Source: Simmondsia chinensis (lineage: Eukaryota; Streptophyta; Magnoliopsida; Caryophyllales; Simmondsiaceae). Taken from it: a stretch of DNA of 64,000 bases. The stretch is taken from assembly GCA_018398585.1 (NCBI GenBank), contig JAGTTD010000016.1:27823212-27887211 (forward strand), given 5' to 3'. The notes under the pieces are model-generated. The model ran no database searches, was not told the DNA's origin, and was given only the letters and a program-made list of their open reading frames with translations. Below, piece after piece: positions 33,066-46,057 of this stretch (position 1 is the stretch's first letter; every line of letters starts with the position of its first letter). The position numbers were made by a program, and so were the translations under genes.

Positions 33066-36000
33066 GCATAACTTCTATAAGACGGAGAGAGTGAGAGGGA
33101 ACATTCTGTATCACTCTGCTAATATCGTCTTCTTCTTACGTGACACCCTCCCCTCCCCTACTTTAACCAAATGTGTGGCCTATAATTCATTCTCTCATCT
33201 CTCACCCATCGCACGAGATTCATCCCCATCGAAGGACCATCTGATCCAAAAGTTTAAGCTGATGGATGAAAACTCAAAATTGGTTTTATACTCTAACATG
33301 CCTCCTCACGCAAATGCCAATTGAGCTTGAAGCATGAATGGTGCACAGACTCACCTCATACCTTGTGCTTAAATTATGTTAATTACATTTAAAGTGCAGG
33401 CTGTTGGGATTCGAACTTGTGACCTCTTGGTCAACAACCTTATCAAAGAACCATATATCCCAAAATTTTAAACTAATAGGTAAAGACTCGGCATAGGTTT
33501 TATACTCTAACAAATCCCGATATTATTATGATAAATTTTGATATAGAATATGATGGGGGAGGAAATAAATAAAAACAAAGAGACAGAAAGTGCTCGTGTG
33601 CATGGATCCATGGCAACGCTAGATAACACATGCAAATGTCAAAACATATCCCTCTTATTATATGATTTGATTATTCTTCTCTCTCTTCTGCGTGGGCCCT
33701 ATTTTTCACTACTTCATATTATTCATGCATAAAGTTTATATATAATTTGTTGGGAAGATAACGTAAATACGAATAATTAGAAAACGAACTTGACAAGGAT
33801 GAAAGAACTTGAGATAGGCAAATTTGAACTCGAACCGACTGATCGAGTGTTTCCTAACAAGAAGGTCTCAAACTGAACATATTTGACCACCACCTAAATG
33901 ACCAAAATGAGCTTGAGTCAAGATAATTACACAACATAACGGAGTAGAAATAGAGAGAAAAGATCAAACCAAGGAAATTATTCGCGCTGCGGAGCTCACC
34001 ACTGCCATAAGTTGGTTGTACCCCGCTTAAGTACATATGGGATTTACTGGCCCTCGAACTCTTAGCCTTAATATGGCGCCTGCGGCCAGTGAAGGATCAA
34101 ACAAGTTAATAACGCGGGTCTAGCACTAGATACACTCGTGTTGAATTGGATCTCGGGGTTATTAGGACGACCTGCACACTGAAAATCTAAATCGAAAAAG
34201 AAAGCACACATTAGAAGAACACGATAAAGAATTACAGCCAAATTTATGTGATTCGATTAAAGTCTATACATCTACTTAATACGCGCATTCCTAATAGCTA
34301 TAAGTAGTCATACACCAAATCATATGATGTTATAAAGCGTATGTTGGCTCCATAGATAAATCCCAGTACGACAAGACTTGGCATGTAAACTCAACACTCA
34401 TGAGTACAAGGCTGTAAGTTTGGACCCCGGCTAAATCAAAATGTTATTAAACACATAACTCGACATGCTTACTCTAGCAATACAGATTCAATTTGGTCTC
34501 GTCATAAAGACAGATTGGCCAAGCTGTAAAACAAACTGTTTCTTTTATAAATCATCTTTTATAAAAAGTGCTATCAATAAAGGTATTTTTGACTGAAAAT
34601 TTTTTAGTTTGTGCTTCTACTTCTACTTCTACTTCTACTTTAAACAAAGAGTCTAATGTCACGCTTCCCTTGACCTCGATACACAGAAGCAAAGACAACT
34701 ACTTTTATCTAAAATCACTTTTCATTTCGTAACAAACATTCTTAAAATTTAAGTAACAAACATTCTTAAAATTTAAAAAAAAAAAAAATCTCTTTTATAG
34801 AAACTTTATTCAAAAACTTTTTTTACCAAAACAAATCCAATTCAAAATGAGTTACAGGTCGACCCGATCCACTCGTCCGATAGACAAGGGAAATGAAGCC
34901 GTGGGTACAGATAAGATACAGAATAATTGCCGGCTTACATTTTCTGAAACATCTATACTATACTATTGGTCTTCAAATAGTATTTTCAATTCTTTATTTA
35001 ATATATATAACATAAATTGGGTAATATTATTATCGTAAAAAAATATTATTGCCAGAGCAATATTATAGTTTTTAAGGTAATTTTACGACTCTCATTGTTT
35101 TTATTTCATATCATTGCTTTGATGATAATAATTTTTGCTCTGGCAAAAGCAATTTTCTAAAAATTTATTACTTCATAAAAAATATAATTAATCAATGGGG
35201 TAAATTAAATATTCGTACTCAAGGATTTGATGTATTACTTTTTTAGTCCACAAACATTGTAAAATATTCTTTTAGTTCAAAAGGTTACATAAATTTAATA
35301 AAATAATCAAAATAACAATGTGTAAATATGCAAAATAGGCTCATTGTATGGATTATTTTATTAAATACATATAATATTTTGGAGTGAAAAATTATTTCAT
35401 ATAATTTATAGACTAAAAAGTTAATATACTAAACCTCAAGAGATTAATATATAATTTACCATAACCAATTTAATAAATTTAGCTATTTGGTAGTGTTAAT
35501 GTAGGGATAATTTTTATTAATGTTAGGGTAATTTCAACATAAAAAGAATCCAAAAGTCTTTATAATTATTCTAAAATTAATAAAAATTGCTCTGTCAATA
35601 ATATTAGCCGTGTTATTTTCTATTATAAATTAATTAAAATAGACGACTGTAAAAAAAAGAAAAAGAAATAATTAAATTAGGAGACAGAGTGACAGAGAAA
35701 TGTCATAGTCCTTCTGTAGGGCAAAGTGGGGACATGGACCAAAACATGGCCCACACTTATGGGCCTGGGGCCCAATCTTAAGGCCCAAATTCAATGCAAA
35801 TTTAAGATATTATTTGGATGTTTGTAGAAATTAAATATGTTTCCTTTTCACTAATAAAAGATTGAAAGTTACCTTTCTACTTTACTCTCTTTGCTCCTCC
35901 TTCTTTACAACGTTACTTTATTGTATCAGTTTAGTCGTTTTGCATATTCGCGCTTTAAGTCCAGACGAGCATTTACATGAGAGGACATATTAGCGTATAA

Positions 36001-37866
36001 AATATTTGTAAACCTTCACACATCAGTTTAAGCTTAGCTTAAGCTTTTAGGACAATTGAGTCTTATTAACTCGGGGGTTACGAGTTTGAATTTCAATCGC
36101 CCCCACTTTCAATATGAATATAATTTAAGCACAAAGTATGAGATGGACCTGTGCAATATCCATATTTTTAAGTCTAATGGGCACTTGCTCGAGCGGCATC
36201 TGTTTAAGTTTTTGGGAAAGTTAGTTCCTTTGACTTGATAAAGATATTTAGGGAATTTTAAATTGCTCTGATAAAATGTGAAATCATAAATTATATTTAA
36301 CTGAATAATAATGGGGTTAAGCATCGTTATATATCGAGAGTACAATGGTAGTGTAAAGATAAAATTAACTCTAACTAGATAATAAAAGATGTAGATCTAA
36401 ATATAGAAGCAGAGTATAAGTACGTCATAATCAAATGACTATATCAGATGTAGATCTAGATACTTTAATACAGTGAGCCATGTCAAATTTAGTCTCGAAG
36501 CAACTGAAATTGTCTCAATTAAGTCCAATGTTAATATTAACGTTAATTTTCGACTAAGAGTATTGTAACAACACATTTACTCTTTGTGAGTGTCAACCCC
36601 CTTTGTGAACAACCCTTTCACATGGAAAACAAATGTATGTGATAATTAAAGTTATAGTTTCGACCAGGAGTTAACATTAATTTTAATATTGGATCTGATT
36701 GAAATAATGTTAATTCTAAATAGATTAAATTGATACAATTAAAAATATATGGCTAAATTAACAAAATAAATAAAGTATATAAACTTTACTTTTAGTAAGA
36801 TCGTGAACTTTAAGAGATTATTTAAGGCAGTGTTAGTGGTACGTAGAAAGCTTGAAGCCATTCAAACTGTGAAAGAGTCTACATTCATGATATTCTACGC
36901 CAGAAAAAAACTGAAAACAAAAAACTAAAACTTAGCAAAAAAATTGTTTAACTAATTTTAAGTTCTTAAAATAACAAAAAACTGTAAAAATAAAACCATA
37001 CCAAATATTTTTTAGCAAGTAAGAAAAATGTCTGGTCAGCTAAACAAAGTTAGAGAGATCTAAAAATTCATGATGGGTTATCCCATGAAAATGCTTATGA
37101 ATATCGTTGTTGTAATTTTGCATAGCTGAAGCAACGTTACCGCCCTATCTGTTGCCTTATTTCCCTCTTGAAACACGTGAGAGAGATTCGAAGTTCCACA
37201 AACTGCTGTAACATATCTCAAATATCCTTAATAACCGTTTTCATTTTCCAAGGGCACTAAAATTCACGTCTTATGATTCGAATCACCTGAATTGTCACCC
37301 ATAATATGCAACTGATTTAAACCTTAGTTAAGACACCTCTTAGTGTCTTCTCTAACTGTGCAAGCTTCTGTTCAAAAAACTGGAGGATTACCAATACCTT
37401 CATAATCAAAGTCAAGTGTTTCCACTACTATCTCGAAATATGAACCCGTAAGATGATAAATTCTTTCTTCTTGATCCATCAGAATTAACTTTAACCCAAT
37501 CTATTTTCGGGGCTTACTTTTCTACCTTTTTGGCTCGGATTAATATTTTAATCCGACTTTTGGGTCCTATATTGATGTTTTGCTTGAGTTATAGGGGAAA
37601 TATATTTTAGAAATAGAAAAACAAAAGTTGAATTATAGGTAAGTGTGCATAGGGACAAGAGGATTCGACTTAGGACCTTATAATATAGAGCCTCAATCTC
37701 GGTAGTACTTTGACCACTATTCTCGTCTACATTTTGTTTCTATATTACCTGCGGTGTCTCTATATTGTCATTTTCTGTTGCACGCTTTGTGTATGTGTAT
37801 TGGTTCAGGCCTCGTTCTCGCAAGTGTGCTTATTTTTGTATCGCAGCTCTTATCGTTAGTCATTAG
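32699..37866. other. Long intergenic stretch without a recognisable gene
   Basis: No ORF with domain support. Noted inside: (GGT)n at about 32752-32773; (AT)n then (GT)n at about 33036-33064; (CTTCTA)n at about 34612-34638; AT-rich dispersed repeat pieces at 35030-35160 and 35500-35630; a foldback element with 'ttttttagtcc...gactaaaaag' arms at about 35190-35470; repeat fragments with 'ttaaactaataggtaaagactcggcataggttttatactctaac' at 33370-33520 and a tRNA-like repeat at 36030-36240. The rest is unassigned. Confidence 0.45.
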
Positions 37867-37889
37867 GGGGGGGGGGGGGGGGGGGGGGA
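37867..37889 (+). repeat. Poly(G) tract
   Basis: Over 20 consecutive G, then AGGGGATGGGATG. Could form a G-quadruplex or be an assembly-sensitive homopolymer. Its strand bias and length are unusual for this AT-rich DNA. Confidence 0.7.
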
Positions 37890-38010
37890 GGGGATGGGAT
37901 GAAACCTCTTGTATCTAATGTTAATAACCACCACTCTATAAGCAAAATATTATTAGATCATAAGATAATTGTTCAGGACTATATTCTGCCATTAGATTTG
38001 AGTATTTTTA

Positions 38011-38273
38011 ACCAAGGAGGGCACCAACACTCCGTCATCAGATCCCATTAGAACTTCGAAGTTAAGCGTGCTTGGGCTAAAATAGTACCAAGATGGGTGA
38101 CCTCCTGGGAAGTCTCCACCCTCAGGTTGAGGGCACTGGGAAACAACCTTTCTTCAGGTTAACACCCTGAAGGGGGAAGGCTGCGTACATCCGCCCCCCC
38201 CCAAAGACCCTGCGTAGGAGGGAACCCTTAAGGCACTGGGTATGTTCCTTTTTTTTTTTTTTTTTTTTTTTTA
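38011..38273 (+). mobile_element. 5S rRNA-headed SINE, subfamily A (copy S5), inserted in repeat R3
   Basis: Leader 'accaaggagggcaccaacactcc', 5S promoter (AGTTAAGCGTGCTTGGGCTA, GATGGGTGACCTCCTGGGAA), C-rich patch (CCGCCCCCCCCC), tail, then a T run of about 25. Perfect 18-bp duplication TAGATTTGAGTATTTTTA at 37993-38010 and 38274-38291. The flanks are R3 sequence, so the SINE landed in an older repeat. Confidence 0.9.
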
Positions 38274-38291
38274 TAGATTTGAGTATTTTTA

Positions 38292-39004
38292 CCTAGATAT
38301 CTTGACGTTTCGAGATATCGAGGGAGTTAATTAGAACTTCAAAAATTTGATCACTAATGTACCTTGAGCTCTAAAAATCATATCAATCATGAACCCTTTG
38401 CCAAAATTCGATGGATTTTTATTGAAAGATATTGATATGGAACATAATTATAATAGTATATAGGTATTCTCTATTAAAGTTTTTTTTATTTTTTTTGCCA
38501 AAAAATGTTAATATGACACATGGTTTCTGATGTGTATATATTTAAATTAAAATTTGGTGAATTTTTATCATAACTCACTGAGTTTTTGTTCAAAACACTG
38601 ATATAACTCATGAATATTACTGTAGTTGTGTACGACATCAACATTCTCTAGTGTAAATTGGTTTAATTCTGATATTATATTAAAATATCAAAAATACTCG
38701 GATGATAAATAATCAAACTTAGTATCAGAAATTCCACAAAAAGATTTTTATAAGAAGCTATGAGGATAAATAACTTGATTTTATTAACTCAACTTCTGTC
38801 CCTAAGCCCAGTCCCTTTAGTCAAGGCCCATATTTCATCATAGGCCCGGCCCATCCATTGAAATTAGTAGTACTTAGATATCATAAATTTTAGTTTCATG
38901 CCCTAGTATTCTATCATATATAATACTTCCTTAAAGGTTTAAAATTTTATCACTTATTAATTTTAATGGTTTCGACCCACCTATGATGACAGACATACTT
39001 GCTA
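38292..39004. repeat. Repeat R3, right part, plus spacer
   Basis: Continues the R3 repeat interrupted by SINE S5 ('acctagatatcttgacgtttcgagatatc' to about 38720), then low-complexity spacer. No gene. Confidence 0.45.
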
Positions 39005-39330
39005 AATGATGTGGAAGGATTATTTTGTCGAGGCAATTGGGGAGCATCAATCCTGCTGTCGGTTCATGTACTGATCTTCTGTTTCATCTTCAGTTGAGGT
39101 CCCTGTCTGTGTTGTTCTATCTCGTTGTATTGTCCTGTCTCCCTATGTCTTGTTTGGACTTGTACTCGGTGTCTGCTGTGTCGTGTTTGGGGCGAGCGTC
39201 TTTACCTGTTGTTCTGTAATTTTGTTTTGTGTTGTCTGTTTTTGGTCCCCATCTCGTTGCGGTTGGACTCAGGCCTCGCCTAGCGAGTGGTCTGTTGTAT
39301 GGCTACTTTGTCGCAATTTATCAAAAAAAA
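39005..39330 (+). mobile_element. L1-type 3' UTR, GT-rich, with A tail
   Basis: GT-rich sequence very like the 3' sequences of the two ORF1-type L1 fragments (minus strand at 10050 and 48895), ending 'gactcaggcctcgcctagcgagtgg...gtcgcaatttatc' and A(9). No ORF1 portion is retained. Confidence 0.5.
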
Positions 39331-39644
39331 AATCTACTTTATTCCAAAATCTGTGGATATCGTTGTAAAATGTTTGTGCACATCAATTTCAACAATTTAT
39401 AAATATTTTCAAATAAAATCTACATCTTTTTAGAAAAATGAGCACGTGACACATGATTTTAATATGCAGTGATTTTTTAGTGTAATATGCGCCTTTTTTT
39501 TTTTTTTTGGAAAACCTATACATATTACTATACTTATGTACTATTTTTTATATTCTAATAAAAATTTACTAGATTCTTGTATAGGAAAATCTCAGCAACA
39601 AAAATTTAAAACCTTCTCATTATATTAAAATGTCAGTATATTTT
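39331..39644. other. R3 fragment and spacer
   Basis: Contains 'acacatgattttaatatgcagtgattttttagtgtaatatg' words of repeat R3. No gene. Confidence 0.4.
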
Positions 39645-40099
39645 ATTACTCAAATCTCTTACCACGGGATGATATTGTTGAAAGGGTACCCAAGGAGGCA
39701 CTCGGGTAGGGGCAGAGAGAGGTATTTAGATTGAGTTTTGTAAGGCATTGATGAGAGTTTTGTGAGGCATTCTTTCCAAAGCTACATTGAGGAAGATTGG
39801 TGGCTCGCCGTGCGGAAACTACATTAAAGAGGGTTGATGGCTTGCCATGCAACAGCTATATTCTGAGAGGGTAACTCTTCGTGCATTAGTTACATTATGA
39901 GAGGCCTGGTAACTTATTGTGCAATAGTTACAATGCGATTGATAATGTTGATGATTGTATGGGGATGAGATATCCATTTGGGTTCGGTGGTTTTTCCCTT
40001 TAGCTGAGAGGGAGTTTCTACATAAATCCTGATGTTATTATTTCAATATTTATGTTATTTTTTTAATTTCATTGTGCTTGATAGTGTGAATTTTCCAAT
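39645..40099 (+). mobile_element. Copia-like LTR fragment with about 38-bp units
   Basis: Homologous, in the opposite orientation, to the solo LTR at 31004-31690: 'gggtacccaaggaggcactcggg', units of 'gaggg-ttgatggcttgccatgcaacagctata', 'ggtggtttttccctttagctgagaggg' and the end 'gtgtgaattttccaatag'. 5' end missing. Confidence 0.55.
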
Positions 40100-40241
40100 A
40101 GCGAAGTATAAAATCGATAGTCAAAGAGGGAGAGAGAGCATTGAGATTCTTTAATTACAGGCTTATTACAAGATTTATCCAAAATGTGCTTTATAAGACT
40201 ATCAGTTGACAACTTCAATTAACTGACAAAGGGACTTGACT

Positions 40242-40375
40242 GCAACAACAACAACAACAACCGTTTCAATATTATAAGGGCTCTCGCCTAAGCAGGGTCT
40301 GGAGGAGGTGAGATATACATAGTCTTACCTTTTTCAGGATGTTACCCTAAAGAGAGATACCCCCAATCTCTAAAA
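40242..40375 (-). repeat. LINE 3'-end domain shared with the 5S-headed SINEs
   Basis: Minus strand: 'ggtaacatcctgaaaaagg', 'cctccagaccctgcttaggcgagagccctta', then (TTG)6. It aligns along its length with SINE tails such as that of S6 (52503-52600): both have the 'gggtctgg.ggagg' motif, 'taagc.ggg', 'gggctc.cgc' and a TTG-repeat end. Because the LINE's own target duplication lies outside this domain, the domain is part of the LINE and not a SINE inserted next to it. Confidence 0.75.
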
Positions 40376-41732
40376 ACCAAGAAGCAAGAAACAAGAAGCA
40401 AACGAAACAGTAAAGTCACAATAGAGCCTTGAGCATAACAAAGTAAAGCACAAAGCACGAAGCACCAACAACAATAGAGTAACAATAGGTCACGCCCGCA
40501 ACAGGCTCTAAGCAACCATAGTATGAAGACTAAGGGCATCGTAGGCTAGCTCCGATATGCTCCCAAATCCTAAATTGCTATGTCCATTGCCCCTATTCTA
40601 GCTCTCACGCTACTCTATCTAAGGCCATTTTCTCATTTTAGGTTTAGGTAGGTGAGGCCACGTCTAATCGTCTCCATCTAGCTCTTCTTTAGCCTACCTC
40701 AACTTTTCCTTCCTTGCATAATATAGAATTGTTGGCATCTCCTAACAGGTGCAGTGGTCGGTCTCATCCTAACATGCCTGTACCATCGCGAACGCTGCTC
40801 CCTCAATTGATCCTCGATTGGGCCCACACCCAATTTCCCTCTTATAACATCATTCCTAATCCGGTCTTTCCTAGTATGACCACACATCCACCGCAGCAAT
40901 CCTCATCTCTGCCACCTTCACCTTCTGTGTGTGGCACCGTTTAAGTGGCCAACATTCGATACCATAAGATATGGTTAGTCTCATTACTATTTTATAGTAT
41001 TTTCCCTTCAGCTTGAGAGGGAACCTTCTATCGTATAGTATTGCTGAGGTCATTCTCCACTTATACCATCGCACTTTAATACGATTGTTTACATCTTCCT
41101 CCATTTTGCAATCTTGTTGCATCATGAAGCCCAAATATCTAAAGCATTCTTTTTCAATATGCTTTCAGATCCAATCTTCGCATTCTCTCTGCTTGGGTTG
41201 ATCGTGGTGCAAAATTTAAATTCTATATACTTAGTTTTTGTTCTACTGATCCTAAAGGCTTCTCCAAAGTTTCAGCTTCTCATTTACTCCTCGTATTGAC
41301 TCGCTCACCAAAGCTGTATCATCAACAAAAAAACATACACTAAGTTACCTCCCCTTAAATGTGTCCAGTGAGCTCGTCCATAACTAAAATAAATAGGAAA
41401 GGGCTCAAAGCTGACCCTTGATGCAACCCAACTGTGATCAGGAAAGCATTACTCTCCCCTTTCGCTGTACACACGTTTGTTAATACACTTTCATACATGT
41501 CTTTAATGAATTGGATATATGCTACAAGGATGCCCTTCGTCTCCAAAACTCTCCAAACCACCTCTCTTGTTACTCTATCATATACCTTCTCCAAATCAGT
41601 GAAGATAATACATAGATCCTTTTACTTACTTCTGTAGTATTCAATGGTACGCCTTAGGAGATGTATTACTTTCCTAGTAGATCTACCCAACATAAATCTA
41701 AATTAGTTCTCTGATTCACAGAATTAACATAG
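40242..41732 (-). mobile_element. 5'-truncated RTE-type LINE with 15-bp TSD
   Basis: Flanked by CAAAGGGACTTGACT (40227-40241) and CAAAGGGACTTAACT (41733-41747). On the minus strand, broken frames match a reverse transcriptase: EKVYDRVTREVVWRVLE, LHQGSALSPFLFILVMDEL, FVDDTALVSE (catalytic Asp-Asp), then LKGKYYKIVMRLTISYGIECW and LRWMCGHTRKDRIRNDVI, the RTE-clade order. No endonuclease survives because of 5' truncation. About 300 bases of 3' UTR follow and end in a domain (40254-40375) shared with the 5S-headed SINEs, then (TTG)n. It lies about 430 bp downstream of the J-protein stop, in the same orientation. Confidence 0.85.
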
Positions 41733-41747
41733 CAAAGGGACTTAACT

Positions 41748-42176
41748 ACCAACAACTACATCAAGCATTCATCATGTGCTAAAAAAAGGACGAGAAAGTG
41801 CATCGAAACAACTCCGTTCCATTATAACATAACAAAGAAATCATCCATGCTGTACAAGATTGACAAACTTTAAAACATTTAGTCCCACCATACCCAATCA
41901 GAAAAGTCGCCTAGACTGCATTCTGGAATGGACATAGCAATGGAAATACAAAATTAAGCATGATCAGGGCTCCAGTGTCATGTTGAGACATCTCAAGTAA
42001 AATCTTATGCTGATACATGATCACGGGTCCACATTCCCTCATCACATCATATCACATCCCCACACACCAAAATGGCTCTTTCCTGACAGATAGCAGTGTC
42101 CTTGGAAAACTATCCTCCCCCTCTAGAACAGCACATATATGTACACGACATATGACATTTTGCCTCTTTACAATAC
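41748..42176 (-). other. 3' flank and probable 3' UTR of the J-protein gene
   Basis: No repeat recognised. The polyadenylation site was not identified with confidence. Confidence 0.4.
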
Positions 42177-45100
42177 TTATCGACAATAGCTGCTCATGCC
42201 AAACATACCCAGATTCGATGCTGACATGGGGGATTGCTCCATCATTGGGTTCGTTTCCTGCTGCAACGCGCTGAAGCATCCTTGATTGTTTACGATTTGT
42301 GGGGTTGTGAAATCGAAACCTTGAGCCAGCTCCATGAACATGTTCTGGAGGTCCTCCATGCTGCCTGCCTTTTCCTGCATTCATGCTCCAAATAAGTATC
42401 ACGTTCCATCAAAGCCGACTATCATAGAAGTGTAAGCTATGAAGTAAAAGGTTTTATACTCTAACATGGGCCTTCACGTGAGTGCGTTGATTCACCTCAT
42501 TAAAGAACCCTACCACCAGCACAACAATGAAATAGGAATATGCGTAAAGCCAGATTGTATTGGGTCAATGTTTATATGGTAGAAGCTTGGGCCAATATGG
42601 AACCTCACCTAGCACTACATACAATGTGTTGGGTTAATGCGTGTAGAGGTTGGTTTTATCAGGACTTACTTCTGACATAGAAGTTTTGGGTCAATCCGGT
42701 TTGACCCACGAGAAGCTAGGTTTTGGTGAGTGACTATTTATATGCCCACGAACCGTGCAAGTTAAGCATTTAGGCTTTAGATGTCGCATGTAATCTTTTT
42801 CAGATAAAGTTAAACATCCTTCTATAGATTTAGGCTTCAGTAGAGCGACATAAATTTGGTGACCTTTGTTCTCTCTCTTTCTATATTGTATGCTTGTTAT
42901 TTCACTTTTGAGGTTTTAATATATGTGACTCAATCCTAATGCAGTGTTATTCACCTACTGAGCATCAAGAAGAAAATTTAATCATCACATGACCACACTA
43001 AGGAATCCCAGCACCAGTACTCATCAGAAAGTTAACTAAACTTGATTAAAGGGAAAACTACAGAGATCGATTCATAAAAGTTAACTAAACTTGATTAAAG
43101 GGAAAACTACAGAGATTGATTCATAGATCAACCTCAGCAGAGGATAACTACTTTTTTCCATTGAATAAATCAAAACCAAATGCAACAGAAGAAATAAAGA
43201 GTGTGCCTACCTCTTCCTTAACCTGGGTCATAAGAGAGAGCATTTCTTCCACAAAATCATAGAAACCCTGAAAATGCAGTAACCCAATGCATTAATAATC
43301 ATGATTTCTGAGTTATAAATACCAAGGACCTGTTTGGTACCACTTACTCTCGAGAAACTAAAAATCAGGCATTGGAAATAGTTCTATATGGTTTTTCCTC
43401 TCAGATTTCAGTCGAATAAGAAAAAATTGAAAAGATGAAACTAACAACCAAGAAAAATCATTTCTGACCCATAGACATTAGTTTCTAAAAAACTAAAAAC
43501 TAAAAAAAAAAAAAAATAAATAAATAACACCAAAAATGCCACAAATTAACAAGTTGCTTGACTACATCTTGGCAAAGAGCAATCCTGTGGGGTAGACTAG
43601 CTTTGTGCGCAAATCATGTACGAAATATACATAACGAGAACCACTGGCCAATGAAATCTTTTGTGTATCGAGTATGCAATTGGGTACTCAAATCATCAAC
43701 CAAAAAAAGGGTAACATAGGGGCAGGAAGGTGAATGCAAAGAAGGGACCGAGACAATACCCACCTCGTCCTCCTCCTCGGCGGGATCATACATGCCTGCA
43801 TTATACAATGTCCTCTTCCTTGGATCCGACAACACTGTCCCACAAAGAGCAATTTATCCTTAATCAGTCTCCCACTCCAATCACACCAAACTCAATGTGA
43901 CAACTAAAAGAAACTAGAGCTATAATGATTTTATGACATTAAAAATTCATAATGAATTCATGCAAACAATTCACTAGAAATTTGGAAACTTAACGACATA
44001 AGAACAGATGGATGCATGTCCTTGTACGTGAGCAAATGAACTATGAATATGATTGCATCATTACAGTACTGAGACACCCAAGATTACACTTTTCATCCTT
44101 ATCATACTTGAATTGATAACATGCTCTGTTGTATTTATTTCAACATAAGTATATGAAAGCAACGTCAGTGTATGGAAAACATGCTCTATTGTATGTACTT
44201 CAAAACAAATCAATGATAGCAAGTACTATAAATCCCACATTATCCTCAATAGGTAACATGGACTAAGTAACACTCAACACTTTCTCAAGCGATTTCATCA
44301 TTGCAAAATGTCTTAACACTTACTTGAGTGATTCCATCATTGCAATACGTAATTAAACATTTGCTCCATTATTATCTGAAGCATTTCGGATAACAATGGA
44401 GCAAATGAACATAACAGACACACATCAGGAAACCATTGATTACCTGAGTAGGCTTGTTGAATCTTCTGGAATTTCAGCTTTGCCTCCCCTAATAGCGATG
44501 GGTTTTTTGCCCAACGATCTGGGTGCCATTTCTGCAACCAAAACACACACCATAAATATGATCTGGCCAGAACAAACTTAAGTACACATAAAAGCTCCGA
44601 TGTGCTTTATCCAAATTAATAGGCATTAGCTGCAATCAAATCCCTAGAGGTCCTGTACTTCATCGCATATAAGCTCAAATGAGTTTTATCACAAATTTCC
44701 ATCATTAAACTTGTTACTAAAATCATAAGTAGAATGCTCAATCATCCCATATAAGTGTTCTTCGAGCACAGTCCTCGTCTTTTTGAATCCAATTGGAGTT
44801 CACCAAGTATAAAATCAAAATTTTATTCTACTATCATGTGAAGGTTCTTAAAGCCCCAACTTTGTGCAACCCAGTTAGTATCCACTTTGTCCTCTTATAA
44901 ACTTAAATTAAGTTCCCCTGAAAACTTCAAGGGCGAGAGTATACAAAATGTCCCACGTAGGAGTTGCAAAAGAAAAGAAATCAACATATAAGTCTAATAA
45001 GTTACTCCACCTAATGTCAATTGATTTTAAAATAAAAACCCACTTGGGCTTATATAACTACGCTAACTACCTAGGCCGAACCTAATTTTACATGGTATCA

Positions 45101-45974
45101 GAATGGGTTCGAGATTATCAACTCTCAGTTAAGATGTTTCATATTAGAGTTATGGGACAAAAGAAATCACAGCTGCTCCACCTCAAACCCCAATTTAGCT
45201 TATATGTAAACCACACTGAGTGGAATTTTACTATCCTAAAACTAATTTGCAATGAGCCAAATAAATCATCCAACTTGTAATAACATTCATCACGAAATTT
45301 TGCTAACGACTCCATATGTAAGTCTAGTATGATTCCCACTTAAAAAGTCGTCAGAGAAAACACATCAATATACGAGCTTATTGGACTACTCTCCCTAATG
45401 GCAATCGGTCTTAAGATGAAACCCCAACTTAGGCTTATACATTGACCTCATATATTTCAACTCCATATGTTAGCCTTGAGACCCGGAAAATTTTAACAGT
45501 TCTCATCTACCATTTAAAACCAATCTCATAAACAAAGTAGAAACACAGAATCCAACAAAACAAAGGCCTTGTTTGGTAGAAAATAGGCACGAAAAATAAA
45601 AATTCATGGAAAATATAAAATTTGACTCTTGTTTGGGCAGCATGAAATAGGTAGAATGCATGAAGCAATTTCCATGTCCTTCAAAACGCCGAAAGTAACT
45701 TATCTAACTACCAAGTAAATTCTAATTCTTTTATTTCTAACTAGCCAATTGTGTTTTATATTATGTCAACCAAACATATTTTACCTATAAAAATTGAATT
45801 GCGAGAAAACACAATTTCCTATAAAAATTCAATTTATGTAGTAACCAAATGAGACTAAAGAATAAAACGCACCATAGCAAGCTTACGATAAGCACGACGA
45901 ATCTCTTCAGTAGAACAATCCATACTCACACCAAGAACTCCATAATACGACTCCACTCCCTCCTGCGCTTCCAT
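42177..45974 (-). CDS. Small J-domain (DnaJ-type) co-chaperone, five exons, 171 aa
   Basis: Exons on the minus strand: 45873-45974, 44444-44531, 43764-43834, 43211-43267, 42177-42374. All introns are GT...AG and the frame is continuous. The protein starts [19 protein letters not shown]; the J domain spans residues about 9-79, with helix [13 protein letters not shown] and the HPD motif (HPDRW) that stimulates Hsp70 ATPase, then [17 protein letters not shown]. The tail ([15 protein letters not shown]..., [15 protein letters not shown]) has no zinc-finger or G/F domain, so it is a short class C J-protein with no signal peptide, likely nuclear or cytosolic. The start is the first ATG in the J-domain frame. 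Introns carry MITEs, R2 repeats and a 49-bp tandem duplication. Confidence 0.92.
43031..43128. repeat. 49-bp tandem duplication in J-protein intron 4
   Basis: Two copies of a unit beginning GTTAACTAAACTTGATTAAA (starts 43031 and 43080) with one base difference in the unit end. The near identity implies a recent duplication. Confidence 0.85.
43328..43535. mobile_element. MITE-like remnant in J-protein intron 3
   Basis: Opens 'ggacctgtttggtaccactta' with 'gagaaactaaaaatcagg' inside and an inverted 'ctaaaaaactaaaaactaaaa' near the end, a pattern typical of hAT MITEs in plants. Ends uncertain. Confidence 0.4.
44985..45475. repeat. Dispersed repeat R2 copies in J-protein intron 1
   Basis: Two adjacent stretches carry 'atataagtctaataagttactccacctaatgtcaattg' and 'ggcttat...ttgacctcatatattt'. 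The family recurs at 53700-53860, 59220-59400 and 62750-62900. 'catggtatcagaatgggttcgag' at about 45091-45113 resembles an initiator-Met primer-binding site, so the repeat may derive from an LTR element. Confidence 0.45.
45563..45857. mobile_element. MITE-like element in J-protein intron 1
   Basis: Opens GGCCTTGTTTGGTAGAAAAT and closes with 'gtagtaaccaaatgagac', which reversed reads GTCTCATTTGGTTACTAC, matching the opening. Such 'TTGTTTGG' ends belong to short hAT or Harbinger MITEs. No convincing duplication. Confidence 0.5.
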
Positions 45975-46057
45975 CGGCACCGTCGATTTCCGAAACGTTT
46001 CGACAACTGATCCCCACACTTGGCATCAGACGAAGCGGGGGAATTAGGGTTTCGATT

